Origin: an uncultured Pirellulaceae bacterium
GTDB taxonomy: Bacteria > Planctomycetota > Planctomycetia > Pirellulales > Pirellulaceae
DNA: 40,575 nt
Direction: 5' to 3'
Assembly: GCA_938036435.1 (NCBI GenBank)
Contig: CALHPU010000113.1
Span: 1-40,575 of the forward strand
Position numbers and translations under genes: made by a program. The notes under the pieces were generated by a model, which searched no databases, was not told where the DNA came from, and saw nothing but the letters and a program-made list of their open reading frames with translations. Shown piece by piece: positions 14,879 to 23,747 of this stretch. The first letter of the stretch is position 1; each line of letters begins with the position of its first letter.

Positions 14879-16033
14879 TCAACCGGCAGCGATTTCTCTG
14901 ATGGCCGCGACCGCGATCTCAACTTGCTCAGCGGTATTGAAATGCCCAATGCTAATCCGCACCAGCCCATCGACATCGGTCCCCAGAGATTGGTGCAACA
15001 ACGGCGAGCAATGAAAACCAGAGCGCGTTTGAATTTGGAATGAGCTATCGAAAATTCCTGCTATCGTCGCCGAATCGTATCCATCGACCGAAAAAGCAAT
15101 CACTGGCATCCTGTCCACATTGGGTTCTGGCCCGAAAACTCCCACACCCGCGATCTTGCTTATCACGCAAAGCGCATCAGTGGCCAGCTGTTTGCTGCGT
15201 TGAACTCCAGCGCGTCCTTCTGCTGATTCAAGGAACCCAATACCTGCGCCCAACCCTGCGATTGCTGGCACGTTCAGGCTGCCGGCCTCAAGCATTGCCG
15301 GCATCGTGGTCGGCTGCCCTTGATCAACGCGCTCGCTGCCGGTTCCACCGAACCTTAGCGGCCTTAGGCGATCAGTCACCGACGGGGCACAATACAGTAT
15401 TCCCGTTCCCAGCGGGCCTAGCAGTCCCTTATGCCCCGCGCAGGCAAGAAACTGACAATTGATCGATTGGACATCGACCGGTAGGTGCCCCAAAGTCTGC
15501 GCGGCGTCCAGCAAAAAAGCCACTTCGCGCGAGGAGCAAATCTCACCGATCTCTCGAGCGGGTTGAATCGTCCCCAGCACGTTGCTGGCATGCGTCACGG
15601 CAACGAGCGTGGTTTTCGAAGTAATCGCATCGGCGATAGCGCTCGATTGAACGAAGCCCTCTTCATCGCAATCGACGATGGTCAGTTCGATGACGCCGGC
15701 ATCTCGCAATTCGATCAACGGGCGTACCACAGAGTTGTGATCTACCGTTGTCGTGATCGCGTGGTCACCCTGCTTCAGGAAACCGAAAATGGCGGTGGAC
15801 AGCGAATCGGTGCACCCGCTGGTAAACGCGACGCGGCTTGCATCTTCAACACCAATCAGACGGCTGACGCTTTGCCGCGTTTGTTTGATGATCTTTCCTG
15901 CCTCAACGCTGCTTGAGTATCCGCCACGCGCCGCAGAAACGCCGACGCTGCGCAGCGTCTCATCGACCGCAAGATAAACCGATTCGGGCTTAGGCCAAGA
16001 GGTTGCTGCATTGTCGAGATAAATTCGAGGCAT
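14879..16033 (-). CDS. Class V aminotransferase, cysteine desulfurase family
   Basis: This PLP enzyme of 384 residues probably releases sulfur (or selenium) from cysteine (or selenocysteine). Visible sites are IYLDNAATSWPKPE near the start, His99 stacking on PLP, Asp177 in LLDAAQT, and the Schiff-base Lys202 in ACAGHKG. The mobile-loop catalytic Cys342 is in RSGFHCSPLLH. The opening YLDNAATSWPKPESV resembles the cysteine desulfurase family defined around Enterococcus EF2568 more than IscS or SufS; some members of that family sit with selenium-dependent enzymes. ATG 16033 directly precedes the conserved strand; ATG 16066 is an alternative. No iscU or suf genes are near, so its acceptor is unknown. 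Confidence 0.82.
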   Translation of the reverse strand: MPRIYLDNAATSWPKPESVYLAVDETLRSVGVSAARGGYSSSVEAGKIIKQTRQSVSRLIGVEDASRVAFTSGCTDSLSTAIFGFLKQGDHAITTTVDHNSVVRPLIELRDAGVIELTIVDCDEEGFVQSSAIADAITSKTTLVAVTHASNVLGTIQPAREIGEICSSREVAFLLDAAQTLGHLPVDVQSINCQFLACAGHKGLLGPLGTGILYCAPSVTDRLRPLRFGGTGSERVDQGQPTTMPAMLEAGSLNVPAIAGLGAGIGFLESAEGRAGVQRSKQLATDALCVISKIAGVGVFGPEPNVDRMPVIAFSVDGYDSATIAGIFDSSFQIQTRSGFHCSPLLHQSLGTDVDGLVRISIGHFNTAEQVEIAVAAIREIAAG

Positions 16034-16145
16034 GGAGATCGGTGTTCTTTCGCGATCGAGAAACATTCATTTTAGTCTCAAGCCAGCAAAATTTCGATAG
16101 CCCACTCGATCGCGGCAGGATTTCAACCGTTGGCTACGTTGTTTC

Positions 16146-16170
16146 CTGAAGCACCCAAGGTGTGCTTCAG
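16146..16170. repeat. Hairpin CTGAAGCAC/GTGCTTCAG
   Basis: A perfect 9-bp stem with a 7-base loop lies about 115 bases upstream of the PLP-enzyme gene. It has no T-tract. It could be an operator for a dimeric repressor or an unclassified palindrome. Confidence 0.45.
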
Positions 16171-16486
16171 AGCGGAGTATTTCCAGCAGTGGTGCGGGGG
16201 GATTTTTTCTTTCTGACGCAACCCCAACAGCGGGTGATTGCTATCTGGATCGCGCTCGCTTTAGGCAGGCGCGCGTCGATAAACCGACTATCGATTGCGT
16301 AACACAAATTCGGTTAAGTCTTATACCCTTTCTCATGCAAGCAAGAAGAGTTGTATGCATTGGCACATTCTATTTTCAAAATTCAGCGTTAGTTTGATGG
16401 TTTTAGAAAACACAAATTCCATTTAAGAATTCTTCGTAAGCAAACAGGATAGAGGTCATCTAGTAGGGATCACTCGAACGAATGAT

Positions 16487-16540
16487 GTGTGCGATGTTTT
16501 GATTGTTGAGTTCATTGTGAACAATCCAAACGATGCACAC
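16487..16540 (+). promoter_or_regulatory. Long hairpin upstream of the propeller gene
   Basis: Arms at 16487-16507 and 16520-16540 pair as GTGTGC/GCACAC, an internal loop, GTTT/AAAC, a mismatch, and GATTGTT/AACAATC. An inner alternative GTTCA/TGAAC is possible. It lies about 100 bases before ATG 16642 without a T-tract, so it may be a 5' leader structure. Confidence 0.45.
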
Positions 16541-16641
16541 GCGTACCCACAGTCTGCTCGCGGCGGCCAGTGCCTAGGAGGCCAAAGGGAAAGTCCTCCC
16601 CCCGACCGCAGCAATTTACCGATTTTCATTTTGGAGAAGAG

Positions 16642-19497
16642 ATGAAGTTAAGATACTGGAGTAGTTTATTATTTGGTTCTGCAACCTTCTTGGCAGTTTC
16701 CCTCGGGCTCAACACAGTCAACGCTCAGGTGCCTCAAGGTGCAGTTTATGTTCAAACCAATGCGTTAGATGGCAATGAGATCGCGGCGTTCGGCAGAAAT
16801 TTGAATGGAAGTTTGTTCCACATCGGTGACTACGCCACAGGTGGCCTTGGTTCAACTGAATTTGATGGCGGAGAAGGCCTAGACCCGCTAATTTCTGCTG
16901 ATTCGGTGATCGCAGTCATGAATGAACAGTTTTTGGTCACCGTCAACGCCGGCAGTGACACGGTAACTTCATTTCGAATTGAGCCCGATTTCTCCCTGAC
17001 CAAAATTTCAACAGTCGCCAGTGGCGGCGTTGGCCCAAATAGTCTGGCATATAGCAACGGGCGACTCTTTGTCTCCAACATCGACCGCGACGGTTTCGCT
17101 CTCGGTGATCCCAGCACTCCTCGTGGCGAGCCTAATGATGAAGGAAACATCACTGGATTTTTCATGAATGAATCGGGCATCCTGACTCCGCTGGCTGATT
17201 CAACCATCAATCTAGACAATCGTCCGGCCGACATTGGTTTTTCGGCCGATGGCACAAAGTTGATCGTTACTTCAATCACAGCCGGATCGGCGGCTCTGCC
17301 CGGTCCTAATGCGGCCAATTCAGTCGCCGTCTATGAAGTCGATATGGACGGTTCGGTGTTTGGATTAGTAGGTGCGGCAACGGGAACAGAAGTAGGGAAC
17401 CCCGCAGGCCGAAACCTTGCCAGCGCAATCGACTTCGACACAACCGTTGTCAATGGTCGAGAGTTTGTCGTTGTCACGGAGGCTCGTGAATTCAACTCGG
17501 CCGGCGCGCCGCCGGCGCTACCTGCTTTGCAAGCAGGATCAGTTTCCGTCTATGAACTGTTGGCCGATGGAAGTCTTGCTGAAACCGAAGCGGATTTCTC
17601 GATTGGTAATCCAGCTGGAAGCCCGTTCGATCCGACGAACCAGCTGACAACCTGCTGGATCGACTTCGCTCCTGATGGTCAAACGTTTTTTGCCAGCAAC
17701 GCCATCAACGCCACCGTCAGCAGCCTGTACCTGACAGAGGACGGTGAGTTAAACCTACTTGAGGCGACCGCTGCAGCAGGCGTCTCTGGATTTTCCACCG
17801 GTGGTACAACTGGGCCAGAAGTATTTGGAACGACCGACGGCTTTATTGACTTGGACGTTTCGGCTGATGGACGCTACCTCTATCAGCTCGAAGGGCTTAG
17901 TGGAGAGATCAGCGTCTACGCGATCGAAGGTGGGACATTGAGTTTGATCCAAGAGCTCAGCGGATACCTTCCAGAGATCGACACCCAAGGCTTGGTGGCT
18001 GTTTCTGGACCGCCGATCGCAGGGGCCGTCTACACGATGACCAATGGGTTATTGTCCAACGAAGTGGTCGCCTTTGGCATCAACCCCGGGGGGCAGCTTG
18101 CATATATCGGTGGCTTCCCCACTGGCGGAGCCGGATCCACTGAATTCGATGGCGGCGAAGGTCTCGATCCGCTGATCTCGGCGGACTCGATTATTGTCAC
18201 CGAAGACGAGTGCGTGGTTTGCGTCAATGCGGGTAGCGATACGATTTCTTCTTTCACCATTGAGGACGATTTTAGCCTAACTTTGGTCAGCACGATCAAC
18301 TCCGGTGGAGTTGGTCCAAACAGTTTGGCATACAGCAACGGACGGGTGTTCGTATCGAACATTGACCGAGACGGTTTTGCGTTGGGGAATCCTTCTGTTC
18401 CACGTGGCGAGCCAAATGACGAAGGCAACGTTACCGGATTTACTATCAATGCCAACGGCATCTTAGTGCCTATTGCGGGTTCGACCTTCAATTTGGACAA
18501 CCGTCCAGCTGACCTTGGTTTCTCGGCTGATGGAACGAAGCTGATTGTGACTTCGATCACTGCTGGTTCTGCCGCTCTGCCCGGCCCGGAAGCTGCAAAC
18601 TCCGTTGTCGTTCTGGACGTTGACAGTGCTGGAGCAATCACCGGCATGGTGGGTTCTGCGACCGGAACACAAGTTGGTAATGCGGCCGGACGCAACCTCG
18701 CCAGCGCAATCGACTTTGACACCGCCGTTATTGGCGGACGTGAGTTCGTCGTTGTGACTGAGGCGAGGGAATTCAATGCATTGGGCGCACCTCCAGCACT
18801 TCCTGCACTTCAATCGGGTTCGGTATCCGTCTACGAACTGTTGGCCGATGGATCGCTGGTCACCACAGAGGACGACCTTGCTCTGGGCGATCCACTTGGA
18901 GGTCCGTTTGATCCGGGCAACCAGTTGACTGCCTGCTGGATTGACTTTGGTAGCGACGGATCGACCTTCTATGTATCCAACGCAATCAACGCATCAATTA
19001 GCCGATTGGAATTGCTGAGTGACGGTTCGGTTGTTCTTCTCGAGCAGATTGCTGCCTCGGGCATTTCTGGTTTTGCCAATGGCGGAACAACAGGTCCTGA
19101 AGTGTTTGGAACGACTGATGGCTTTATCGATCTTGATGTAACTGATGATGGAAAGTACTTGTACCAACTAGAAGGCCTCAGCGGCGAGATCAGCGCTTAT
19201 GCGATCAACGCTGACAACAGCCTGTCTTTGGTTCAGGAAGCTGCAGGATTTCTTCCAGAGATTGATACTCAAGGTCTGGTCACATTCCAGCGACATGGGC
19301 TTGGCGAAGATTCGGCGATCACTGCAATCGTCAAAGGAGATGTCGACTTGAGCGGCGTTGTCAACTTCGAGGATATCCCGGCATTCATTGCAGTTCTATC
19401 ATCTGGCAGCTTCCAAGCTGAAGCGGATTGTGATGAGAACGGCGCGGTCGACTTCCAAGATATCCCCGTGTTCATCAGCTTCTTGAGCGGCCAATAA
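16642..19497 (+). CDS. Secreted double beta-propeller protein with dockerin-like C-terminus
   Basis: The 951-residue protein has a signal peptide (residues 1-28, ending NTVNAQ). Two near-identical halves of about 430 residues follow (from about 32 and about 460). Each holds GAVY.. TN, FDGGEGLDPLISADS, NAGSDT, GGVGPNSLAYSNGR, NIDRDGFALG, and ends in YQLEGLSGEIS.YAI and GFLPEIDTQGLV or close variants. Such repeated strands suggest lactonase/YncE-type seven-bladed propellers. Residues about 897-951 carry two calcium-loop motifs (DVDLSGVVNFEDI, DCDENGAVDFQDI), like the dockerin repeats of planctomycete exported proteins. Start ATG 16642 has GGAGAAGAG just upstream; the earlier frame start lacks a signal sequence. 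The ligand or enzymatic role is unknown. Confidence 0.8.
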   Translation: MKLRYWSSLLFGSATFLAVSLGLNTVNAQVPQGAVYVQTNALDGNEIAAFGRNLNGSLFHIGDYATGGLGSTEFDGGEGLDPLISADSVIAVMNEQFLVTVNAGSDTVTSFRIEPDFSLTKISTVASGGVGPNSLAYSNGRLFVSNIDRDGFALGDPSTPRGEPNDEGNITGFFMNESGILTPLADSTINLDNRPADIGFSADGTKLIVTSITAGSAALPGPNAANSVAVYEVDMDGSVFGLVGAATGTEVGNPAGRNLASAIDFDTTVVNGREFVVVTEAREFNSAGAPPALPALQAGSVSVYELLADGSLAETEADFSIGNPAGSPFDPTNQLTTCWIDFAPDGQTFFASNAINATVSSLYLTEDGELNLLEATAAAGVSGFSTGGTTGPEVFGTTDGFIDLDVSADGRYLYQLEGLSGEISVYAIEGGTLSLIQELSGYLPEIDTQGLVAVSGPPIAGAVYTMTNGLLSNEVVAFGINPGGQLAYIGGFPTGGAGSTEFDGGEGLDPLISADSIIVTEDECVVCVNAGSDTISSFTIEDDFSLTLVSTINSGGVGPNSLAYSNGRVFVSNIDRDGFALGNPSVPRGEPNDEGNVTGFTINANGILVPIAGSTFNLDNRPADLGFSADGTKLIVTSITAGSAALPGPEAANSVVVLDVDSAGAITGMVGSATGTQVGNAAGRNLASAIDFDTAVIGGREFVVVTEAREFNALGAPPALPALQSGSVSVYELLADGSLVTTEDDLALGDPLGGPFDPGNQLTACWIDFGSDGSTFYVSNAINASISRLELLSDGSVVLLEQIAASGISGFANGGTTGPEVFGTTDGFIDLDVTDDGKYLYQLEGLSGEISAYAINADNSLSLVQEAAGFLPEIDTQGLVTFQRHGLGEDSAITAIVKGDVDLSGVVNFEDIPAFIAVLSSGSFQAEADCDENGAVDFQDIPVFISFLSGQ

Positions 19498-19834
19498 TTC
19501 GAAAGGTAAAACGGCCAGAATATGCTTCCGGTTTGGTTCCTGTGGGATTTATGTTCAAGGGCATCTGTTGTCTAAGCAACGTCAGTAATCTCCACAGCGC
19601 ACTAAACCGAAAATCGGAAACCAAGTCCTCAAAGTGGGGGCTTGGTTTTTTATGTTTAACGCTCTACTAAAGCTCAAAAAGAAGAGTAAGCATATTGCTT
19701 GCCACTACTGTATTGACGGTTCTCAAACGAAGAGCGTTAGAAGCCTCCGCCACGGAAAGCTATCCCAAACCCAGTTTGGAAAGACTCATTGGACTCTTGC
19801 ATGGCAGGAGTTATCAAGCGTCTCGCCGATCGAT
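19498..19834. other. Convergent spacer between the propeller and cyclophilin genes
   Basis: These 337 non-coding bases hold the strong terminator at 19618-19651 that ends the plus-strand gene. No second clear terminator for the minus-strand cyclophilin is seen, and no gene. Confidence 0.5.
19618..19651 (+). terminator. Intrinsic terminator of the propeller gene
   Basis: The 11-bp stem AAACCAAGTCC/GGGCTTGGTTT includes one G-T pair and has a 9-base loop. Its right arm runs into a T6 run on the plus strand, about 120 bases after the stop at 19497. Confidence 0.85.
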
Positions 19835-20626
19835 TTATTGACCGGTCAAGATTGCGATGAAGGCTGGGATATCGGCAAAGTCAAGCGTTGCATTTTGATC
19901 GCAATCCGCTTCGTTTTGATAACTGCCAGTAGTTAGAAGGTCGATAAATATGGGGATGTCCTCAAACGAGACGGCACCGTCCAAGTTTACATCTCCCAAC
20001 AGCACAGAAACAACCGTGATAGTGTTAACGATCACAAAATTCGATCCGTCATTGATCAATGGAACGTTGTCAAAAGTTCCGGGATCTTCGGCATCAAGAT
20101 TAAACGTATCGACGGCTTCAATCGCATCGACGATGTTCATACCTGACACCACGGTGCCAAAAACGGTAAAGCCACCGTTTTGGACATCTAGATTTGCGCT
20201 ATTGTCGGCGGTATTGAAAAACCACTGGTTGGTCGCACTGTCGGGGTTGCCACCAAGTTTTGCAAAAGCAAGGGTGCCACGAGTGTTAGAAATCCCAAAC
20301 TCGTTCCGGATCGGGGGCATTGAAGGCACGGAATTGGCGACACCATTTTCAGGAAGATAAAAGCCTCCACCTTGAATGATGAAGTTACTGATAGAGCGAT
20401 GAAAAAAGGTACCGTCGTAGTTGCTGCCCGCGGGTGCATTCACATACGACAAGAAATTAGCCACCGCGATCGGCGCGTCATTGGGGTGAAGCTGGACTTC
20501 GATGTTTCCCACGTTCGTCTCGAACCGAACTGTTTGACCGACGACCTTTGAAGTTAATCCACTGGATCCAAAGGCAACCAAAATGCCAGCGACGACAAAA
20601 AACAAAACTTGCTTGAGGTGGTACAT
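19835..20626 (-). CDS. Secreted cyclophilin-type peptidyl-prolyl isomerase with dockerin-like tail
   Basis: The 263-residue protein begins with a signal peptide (MYHLKQVLFFVVAGILVAF). The cyclophilin domain (about 32-185) shows VRFETNVGNIEVQLHPNDAP, then the active-site arginine segment FHRSISNFIIQGGGF, then GTLAFAKLGGNPDSATNQWFFN. Trp is present in NQWFFN where many bacterial forms have Phe. The last 55 residues hold two calcium-binding loops (DVNLDGAVSFEDI, DCDQNATLDFADI). These are almost the same tail as in the neighbouring propeller protein, so both are probably exported to the same place. ATG 20626 is preferred because it starts the signal peptide; an upstream frame to 20671 is less likely. 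Confidence 0.88.
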   Translation of the reverse strand: MYHLKQVLFFVVAGILVAFGSSGLTSKVVGQTVRFETNVGNIEVQLHPNDAPIAVANFLSYVNAPAGSNYDGTFFHRSISNFIIQGGGFYLPENGVANSVPSMPPIRNEFGISNTRGTLAFAKLGGNPDSATNQWFFNTADNSANLDVQNGGFTVFGTVVSGMNIVDAIEAVDTFNLDAEDPGTFDNVPLINDGSNFVIVNTITVVSVLLGDVNLDGAVSFEDIPIFIDLLTTGSYQNEADCDQNATLDFADIPAFIAILTGQ

Positions 20627-20949
20627 GGAAGGACTGTTCAACGAGGAGTTTTGGAGGGGCAGCGATATCATTAGTATAGACGACGTTCCTTTTGGCCAGA
20701 TAAATTTAGGTCAAAAATCCGCGAAACACACTATCATGCCAGCGTTTAGCGGCCCCAAACAGGAGTTGGGATCGCGAATTGCCGATCAGATTACAACGCA
20801 GTTTCTGACTCGGGCGCTTGCAGTGGTTAGTTGAACTACAAAACGGTCGTAGCAAGGTTAAAACTCGAGGGCACTTCAAAATCATCGTGGCTCGACTCTC
20901 CGAGTCGTAGTAGCACTAAAAACGACTCAGAGAGTCGTCCTACATTATG
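20627..20949. other. Spacer with dispersed palindrome copy 2
   Basis: This 323-base spacer lies between two minus-strand genes. Apart from the inverted repeat at 20887-20943, close to the protease stop, and the presumed cyclophilin promoter, nothing is recognised. Confidence 0.5.
20887..20943. repeat. Dispersed inverted repeat, copy 2 (ACGACTC family)
   Basis: The left arm (20887-20908) contains CGACTCTCCGAGTCGT and the right arm (20922-20943) ACGACTCAGAGAGTCGT, separated by 13 bases. Core and arm order match the element at 6615-6668, with a few substitutions. It ends seven bases before the protease stop codon, so it may double as a 3' stem-loop for that mRNA. Confidence 0.85.
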
Positions 20950-22845
20950 CTACTCGCGAATTTTTCCGTTCCTACAAACTCGACATCTTATGGCATCGTC
21001 GCCGCCGCAAGTTGAACAGCGTTCGTAGGATCGTACCCATCGATAAAATTTCTTTCCCGTGTTGGGATCAATTCTTGCCAACACCTGCTTGCGATCTTGA
21101 ACCTGACCACGTTTGCAGAATTGGTTGGTACACCTACAGACTGCAGTTCCATTGCAATGCGGGCACCAGTCATCTGGGTACAGCCGGTTCTCCTTCAACG
21201 TCGCAAACTCTTTGATAATATCTCGTCGCGGTTCTGGCCGCAGAACGTCGTAAGCGCTGCGAGATCGATTTTCGAATCGCTCGGTAGGAGATTTCCACGA
21301 CTTGACCAACAATACAGAATCCCGAACGTTGGCCGTAAGAATCTGACGACTGGGCAAAGCTTCTTCCAAAGGCGTCAGAAAATTAAACTCACTATCGTAC
21401 GCCTTCAAAAATTCGATCAGCGGCTGAGCTTTTACCACCACACCACGATCGTGATACATCCTTGCACCGCTGGAAAGTTTCTCAAGGTTTGTCACCGCAA
21501 ACGCGACGCCAACGACGTTACCATACCGATCTACACACGGACCACCGCTGTTACCGTTTTCCAGTTGAGCAGAAACGTAGTACCAAGGCCGTTCGTTGTC
21601 AATCGAACGCACTGATCCGCCAGAAGCAAGAATGTGCTCTCCCTTCTCGAACGCGCGTGGGAACCCCAACACGGTAACCTCTTCGTCCTCAACGACCTCT
21701 TCACTGTAAATTGGCAAAGGCCGGCCGCCGATGGGTTTATCCAGCTTGATCAGCGCGAGGTCTTCTTCGAGAACAGGTGAACGCTTGACGATCGATCCAC
21801 CAACCAAGGTACGTTTTCCGTCATCGGTCACTTGAACGATCGTGTAAGAAAGATTGTTTGTTTTCGATTCAATAACATGTCGATTGGTTACCAGAAGCCG
21901 AGGCGACACTAGAAAACCGGTACCCTGTAAATGTTCGGTATACCCTTTGTCTCGCAACTGTTTTTCAGTTTGAAAGACGCTTCCACTCAATGCAGTAAAC
22001 TTCTCGCCAGTTGCCAACAGCGCTTCACCATTCTCCAGCTGTTGAATTTGGTCAAGCGAATAAGGCAAATCCCATTCCAACAGATAGAGAAAGAGACGGG
22101 GCACTTCGAAGCCAGGATTCTCTGGAGGGGTCGTTGCAAGAATTGACACGATTTTCTTACGTCCTGCCTTTGTCAATGAGATTCCATGCCGAACATCACC
22201 TGCCAGATCTAATGCCAGCGTGGCATTGTGGTAAGTGCAAAATGGAATCGAGTCCAACTCGCCCGCCTTTCCGGCAAGAAAACTGGCTCCTTTGTCAGCT
22301 GCGCCGCTCTTAAAAGCGCATACGGCAATATTATTGCGAACTGCCGCGGCGGTCATTTTATGGAAACTTGTACCCAAAACCTCTTGCCCGGCCTTAATCG
22401 ACTTCTCCGCCAACTTGAAGTACTTGACCCCATTTTTATAGTCTGATTTTCCAGACGCATAAGCCAATCCGATCATCGCAGACGCATACGGTGCGTCCGG
22501 ATGCATCTCGTGAATCTGCAGCAAGATCTCCAAAACGGCAGTCGGACTCTCTCGATACCGCTCAAGATGAGGCGCGACAAGTTTGTATTGCTGCTGCTCG
22601 CGCTGAAAAATGGCCAGAGCTTTGACATGCTTCCGGTCAGCATCGGCCAATTTCGCGATCGGAACATTTTTCATCCCGTTCGCCGTTTTCAGAACAATGT
22701 GGCGTTTCTGGATTTGCTGGAGGACACCAGTCGTTTTAAATTTGCCACTCTTATCAGACCACTCGCGTTCGGTTTTCGGCAGTTGAGCGGATACTTGCGA
22801 AGAAAAGACAAACAGCAACAAGCACAGAAGGTATTGCAGACGCAT
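20950..22845 (-). CDS. Secreted trypsin-like serine protease with SHD1 and zinc-finger-like domains
   Basis: The 631-residue product has a signal peptide (1-21). An SHD1-like domain (27-75: REWSDKSGKFKTTGV, VPIAKLADADRKHV) and a helical, probably TPR-like region (about 85-230) follow. The S1-type protease domain has catalytic His323 (LLVTNRHVIES), Asp362 (EEDLALIKLDKP) and Ser433 (LENGNSGGPCVD). The last 70 residues hold CxxC pairs (WCPHC, CRC, FCKRG, CSTCGG, CRVC) like a DnaJ zinc-binding region. This combination points to a quality-control protease of the cell envelope, by inference. ATG 22845 is chosen because it begins the signal peptide; a longer frame reaches 22986. A motif shared with the next gene lies about 100 bases upstream. 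Confidence 0.85.
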   Translation of the reverse strand: MRLQYLLCLLLFVFSSQVSAQLPKTEREWSDKSGKFKTTGVLQQIQKRHIVLKTANGMKNVPIAKLADADRKHVKALAIFQREQQQYKLVAPHLERYRESPTAVLEILLQIHEMHPDAPYASAMIGLAYASGKSDYKNGVKYFKLAEKSIKAGQEVLGTSFHKMTAAAVRNNIAVCAFKSGAADKGASFLAGKAGELDSIPFCTYHNATLALDLAGDVRHGISLTKAGRKKIVSILATTPPENPGFEVPRLFLYLLEWDLPYSLDQIQQLENGEALLATGEKFTALSGSVFQTEKQLRDKGYTEHLQGTGFLVSPRLLVTNRHVIESKTNNLSYTIVQVTDDGKRTLVGGSIVKRSPVLEEDLALIKLDKPIGGRPLPIYSEEVVEDEEVTVLGFPRAFEKGEHILASGGSVRSIDNERPWYYVSAQLENGNSGGPCVDRYGNVVGVAFAVTNLEKLSSGARMYHDRGVVVKAQPLIEFLKAYDSEFNFLTPLEEALPSRQILTANVRDSVLLVKSWKSPTERFENRSRSAYDVLRPEPRRDIIKEFATLKENRLYPDDWCPHCNGTAVCRCTNQFCKRGQVQDRKQVLARIDPNTGKKFYRWVRSYERCSTCGGDDAIRCRVCRNGKIRE

Positions 22846-22945
22846 CGGTAACCCTAAATTGTTGCGCCAGCTTTGAACAGTCAGATACACCGAAGGTATT
22901 GAAGAGGCGCTAGTAGACAGGAAGTGTGACGTAAGTTTTAACAAA

Positions 22946-22968
22946 GCCACGGTGCAGAAGCAAATAAA
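22946..22968 (-). promoter_or_regulatory. Shared upstream motif, copy 1
   Basis: This 23-base element (GCCACGGT-GCAGAA..CAAATAAA on the plus strand) matches the one at 23748-23770 except for two one-base indels. It lies 101 bases upstream of the protease start. Similar position and direction before two adjacent genes suggest a common promoter or operator. Confidence 0.55.
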
Positions 22969-23032
22969 TTCCGACACCGCGACCAAACAACTTCTTGCAT
23001 ATAATCGCTAAAATCAAATAGGTTTTTCACGC

Positions 23033-23644
23033 TTATTCTTGTTCAACGGTTTCTGCTTCCACAGCCTCGGGCTTTTCCTTCTTCTCGGGCTCCTTTTCCT
23101 TCTTCTTTTTGGGATCCTCAACTCGGAAAAATTCGCGAGAGGAACGCATACTGGCTCGCCTCTCCAGCGCTTTCAAACGTGAAGACCATACCGATTCGTC
23201 AGACCACTCTGATGAATCCTTCATGCGACCAATGCAGTCCTTTTGAAATTCGCGATCTCGATCAGCATGCAAAATCAGGAGATAAAACTCTACCGCTGAC
23301 CGCTGGCCAATTTGCGAAGGATCCGGGAAACCAAATTTGGAAATCTGCTTCTTCAACCATTTCAGATTATTCTCGTCTACATCCGAAGCCCTTTTCGCCA
23401 ATCGAAAATACTCTTTCTCGTCTTTGGGTTCGGCACCCGGCTTACGGGATTCTTGATTGAAATCGATGAGGGCATATCTAACTCCCTGATCCTTCACAAC
23501 GCGCTTCGCCAAATCCTTTTGAAATCTAGCCAATGCTTTATCGCCATCCACTCGCTGTCCACTAGCAAGATCAGACGCGATCAACAGTGAAATAGCGGCA
23601 GAAGAAATGAACACGATGGTGTGGAAAAGTCTGAACAACCGCAT
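23033..23644 (-). CDS. Secreted DUF6624-like protein
   Basis: The 203-residue protein has a signal peptide (about 1-30, ending DLASGQ). Its body contains DQGVRYALIDF, then DVDENNLKWLKKQISKFGFPD, then IGQRSAVEFYLLILHADRD. This order of motifs (DQ..R, D..N...L, G.P, G..A....LL..HAD) matches the DUF6624 family, whose function is not known to me. The C-terminus is a highly charged Lys/Glu/Pro tail that is probably disordered. ATG 23644 begins the hydrophobic signal. It lies upstream of the protease gene on the same strand, 187 bases apart, with its own copy of the shared upstream motif. Confidence 0.68.
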   Translation of the reverse strand: MRLFRLFHTIVFISSAAISLLIASDLASGQRVDGDKALARFQKDLAKRVVKDQGVRYALIDFNQESRKPGAEPKDEKEYFRLAKRASDVDENNLKWLKKQISKFGFPDPSQIGQRSAVEFYLLILHADRDREFQKDCIGRMKDSSEWSDESVWSSRLKALERRASMRSSREFFRVEDPKKKKEKEPEKKEKPEAVEAETVEQE

Positions 23645-23747
23645 AAGAACACCCGAGCATTTGCCTGCAGTATGCCAGCCCCTGCCGACAAACTGAGAAG
23701 ATTGAAGCAACGTTGAAAGAGAAGACTTTTTTCAGCATCGTACCAGA

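Larger units (their letters stand above)
16034..16641. other. Divergent spacer between the PLP enzyme and the propeller protein
   Basis: This 608-base non-coding region contains a 9-bp hairpin at 16146-16170 and a long hairpin at 16487-16540. A GGAGG/CCTCC pair in the last 70 bases before the propeller gene could also form a short hairpin. Most of 16300-16450 is AT-rich and probably holds promoters. No small gene is supported. Confidence 0.5.

Noticed and set aside
15485-15916. Open frames antisense to the class V enzyme
   Set aside because: They are shadows of a gene with all catalytic residues in place.
22946-22986. Start of the serine protease at 22986
   Set aside because: The extra 47 residues precede a typical signal peptide at 22845 and would cover the shared upstream motif.
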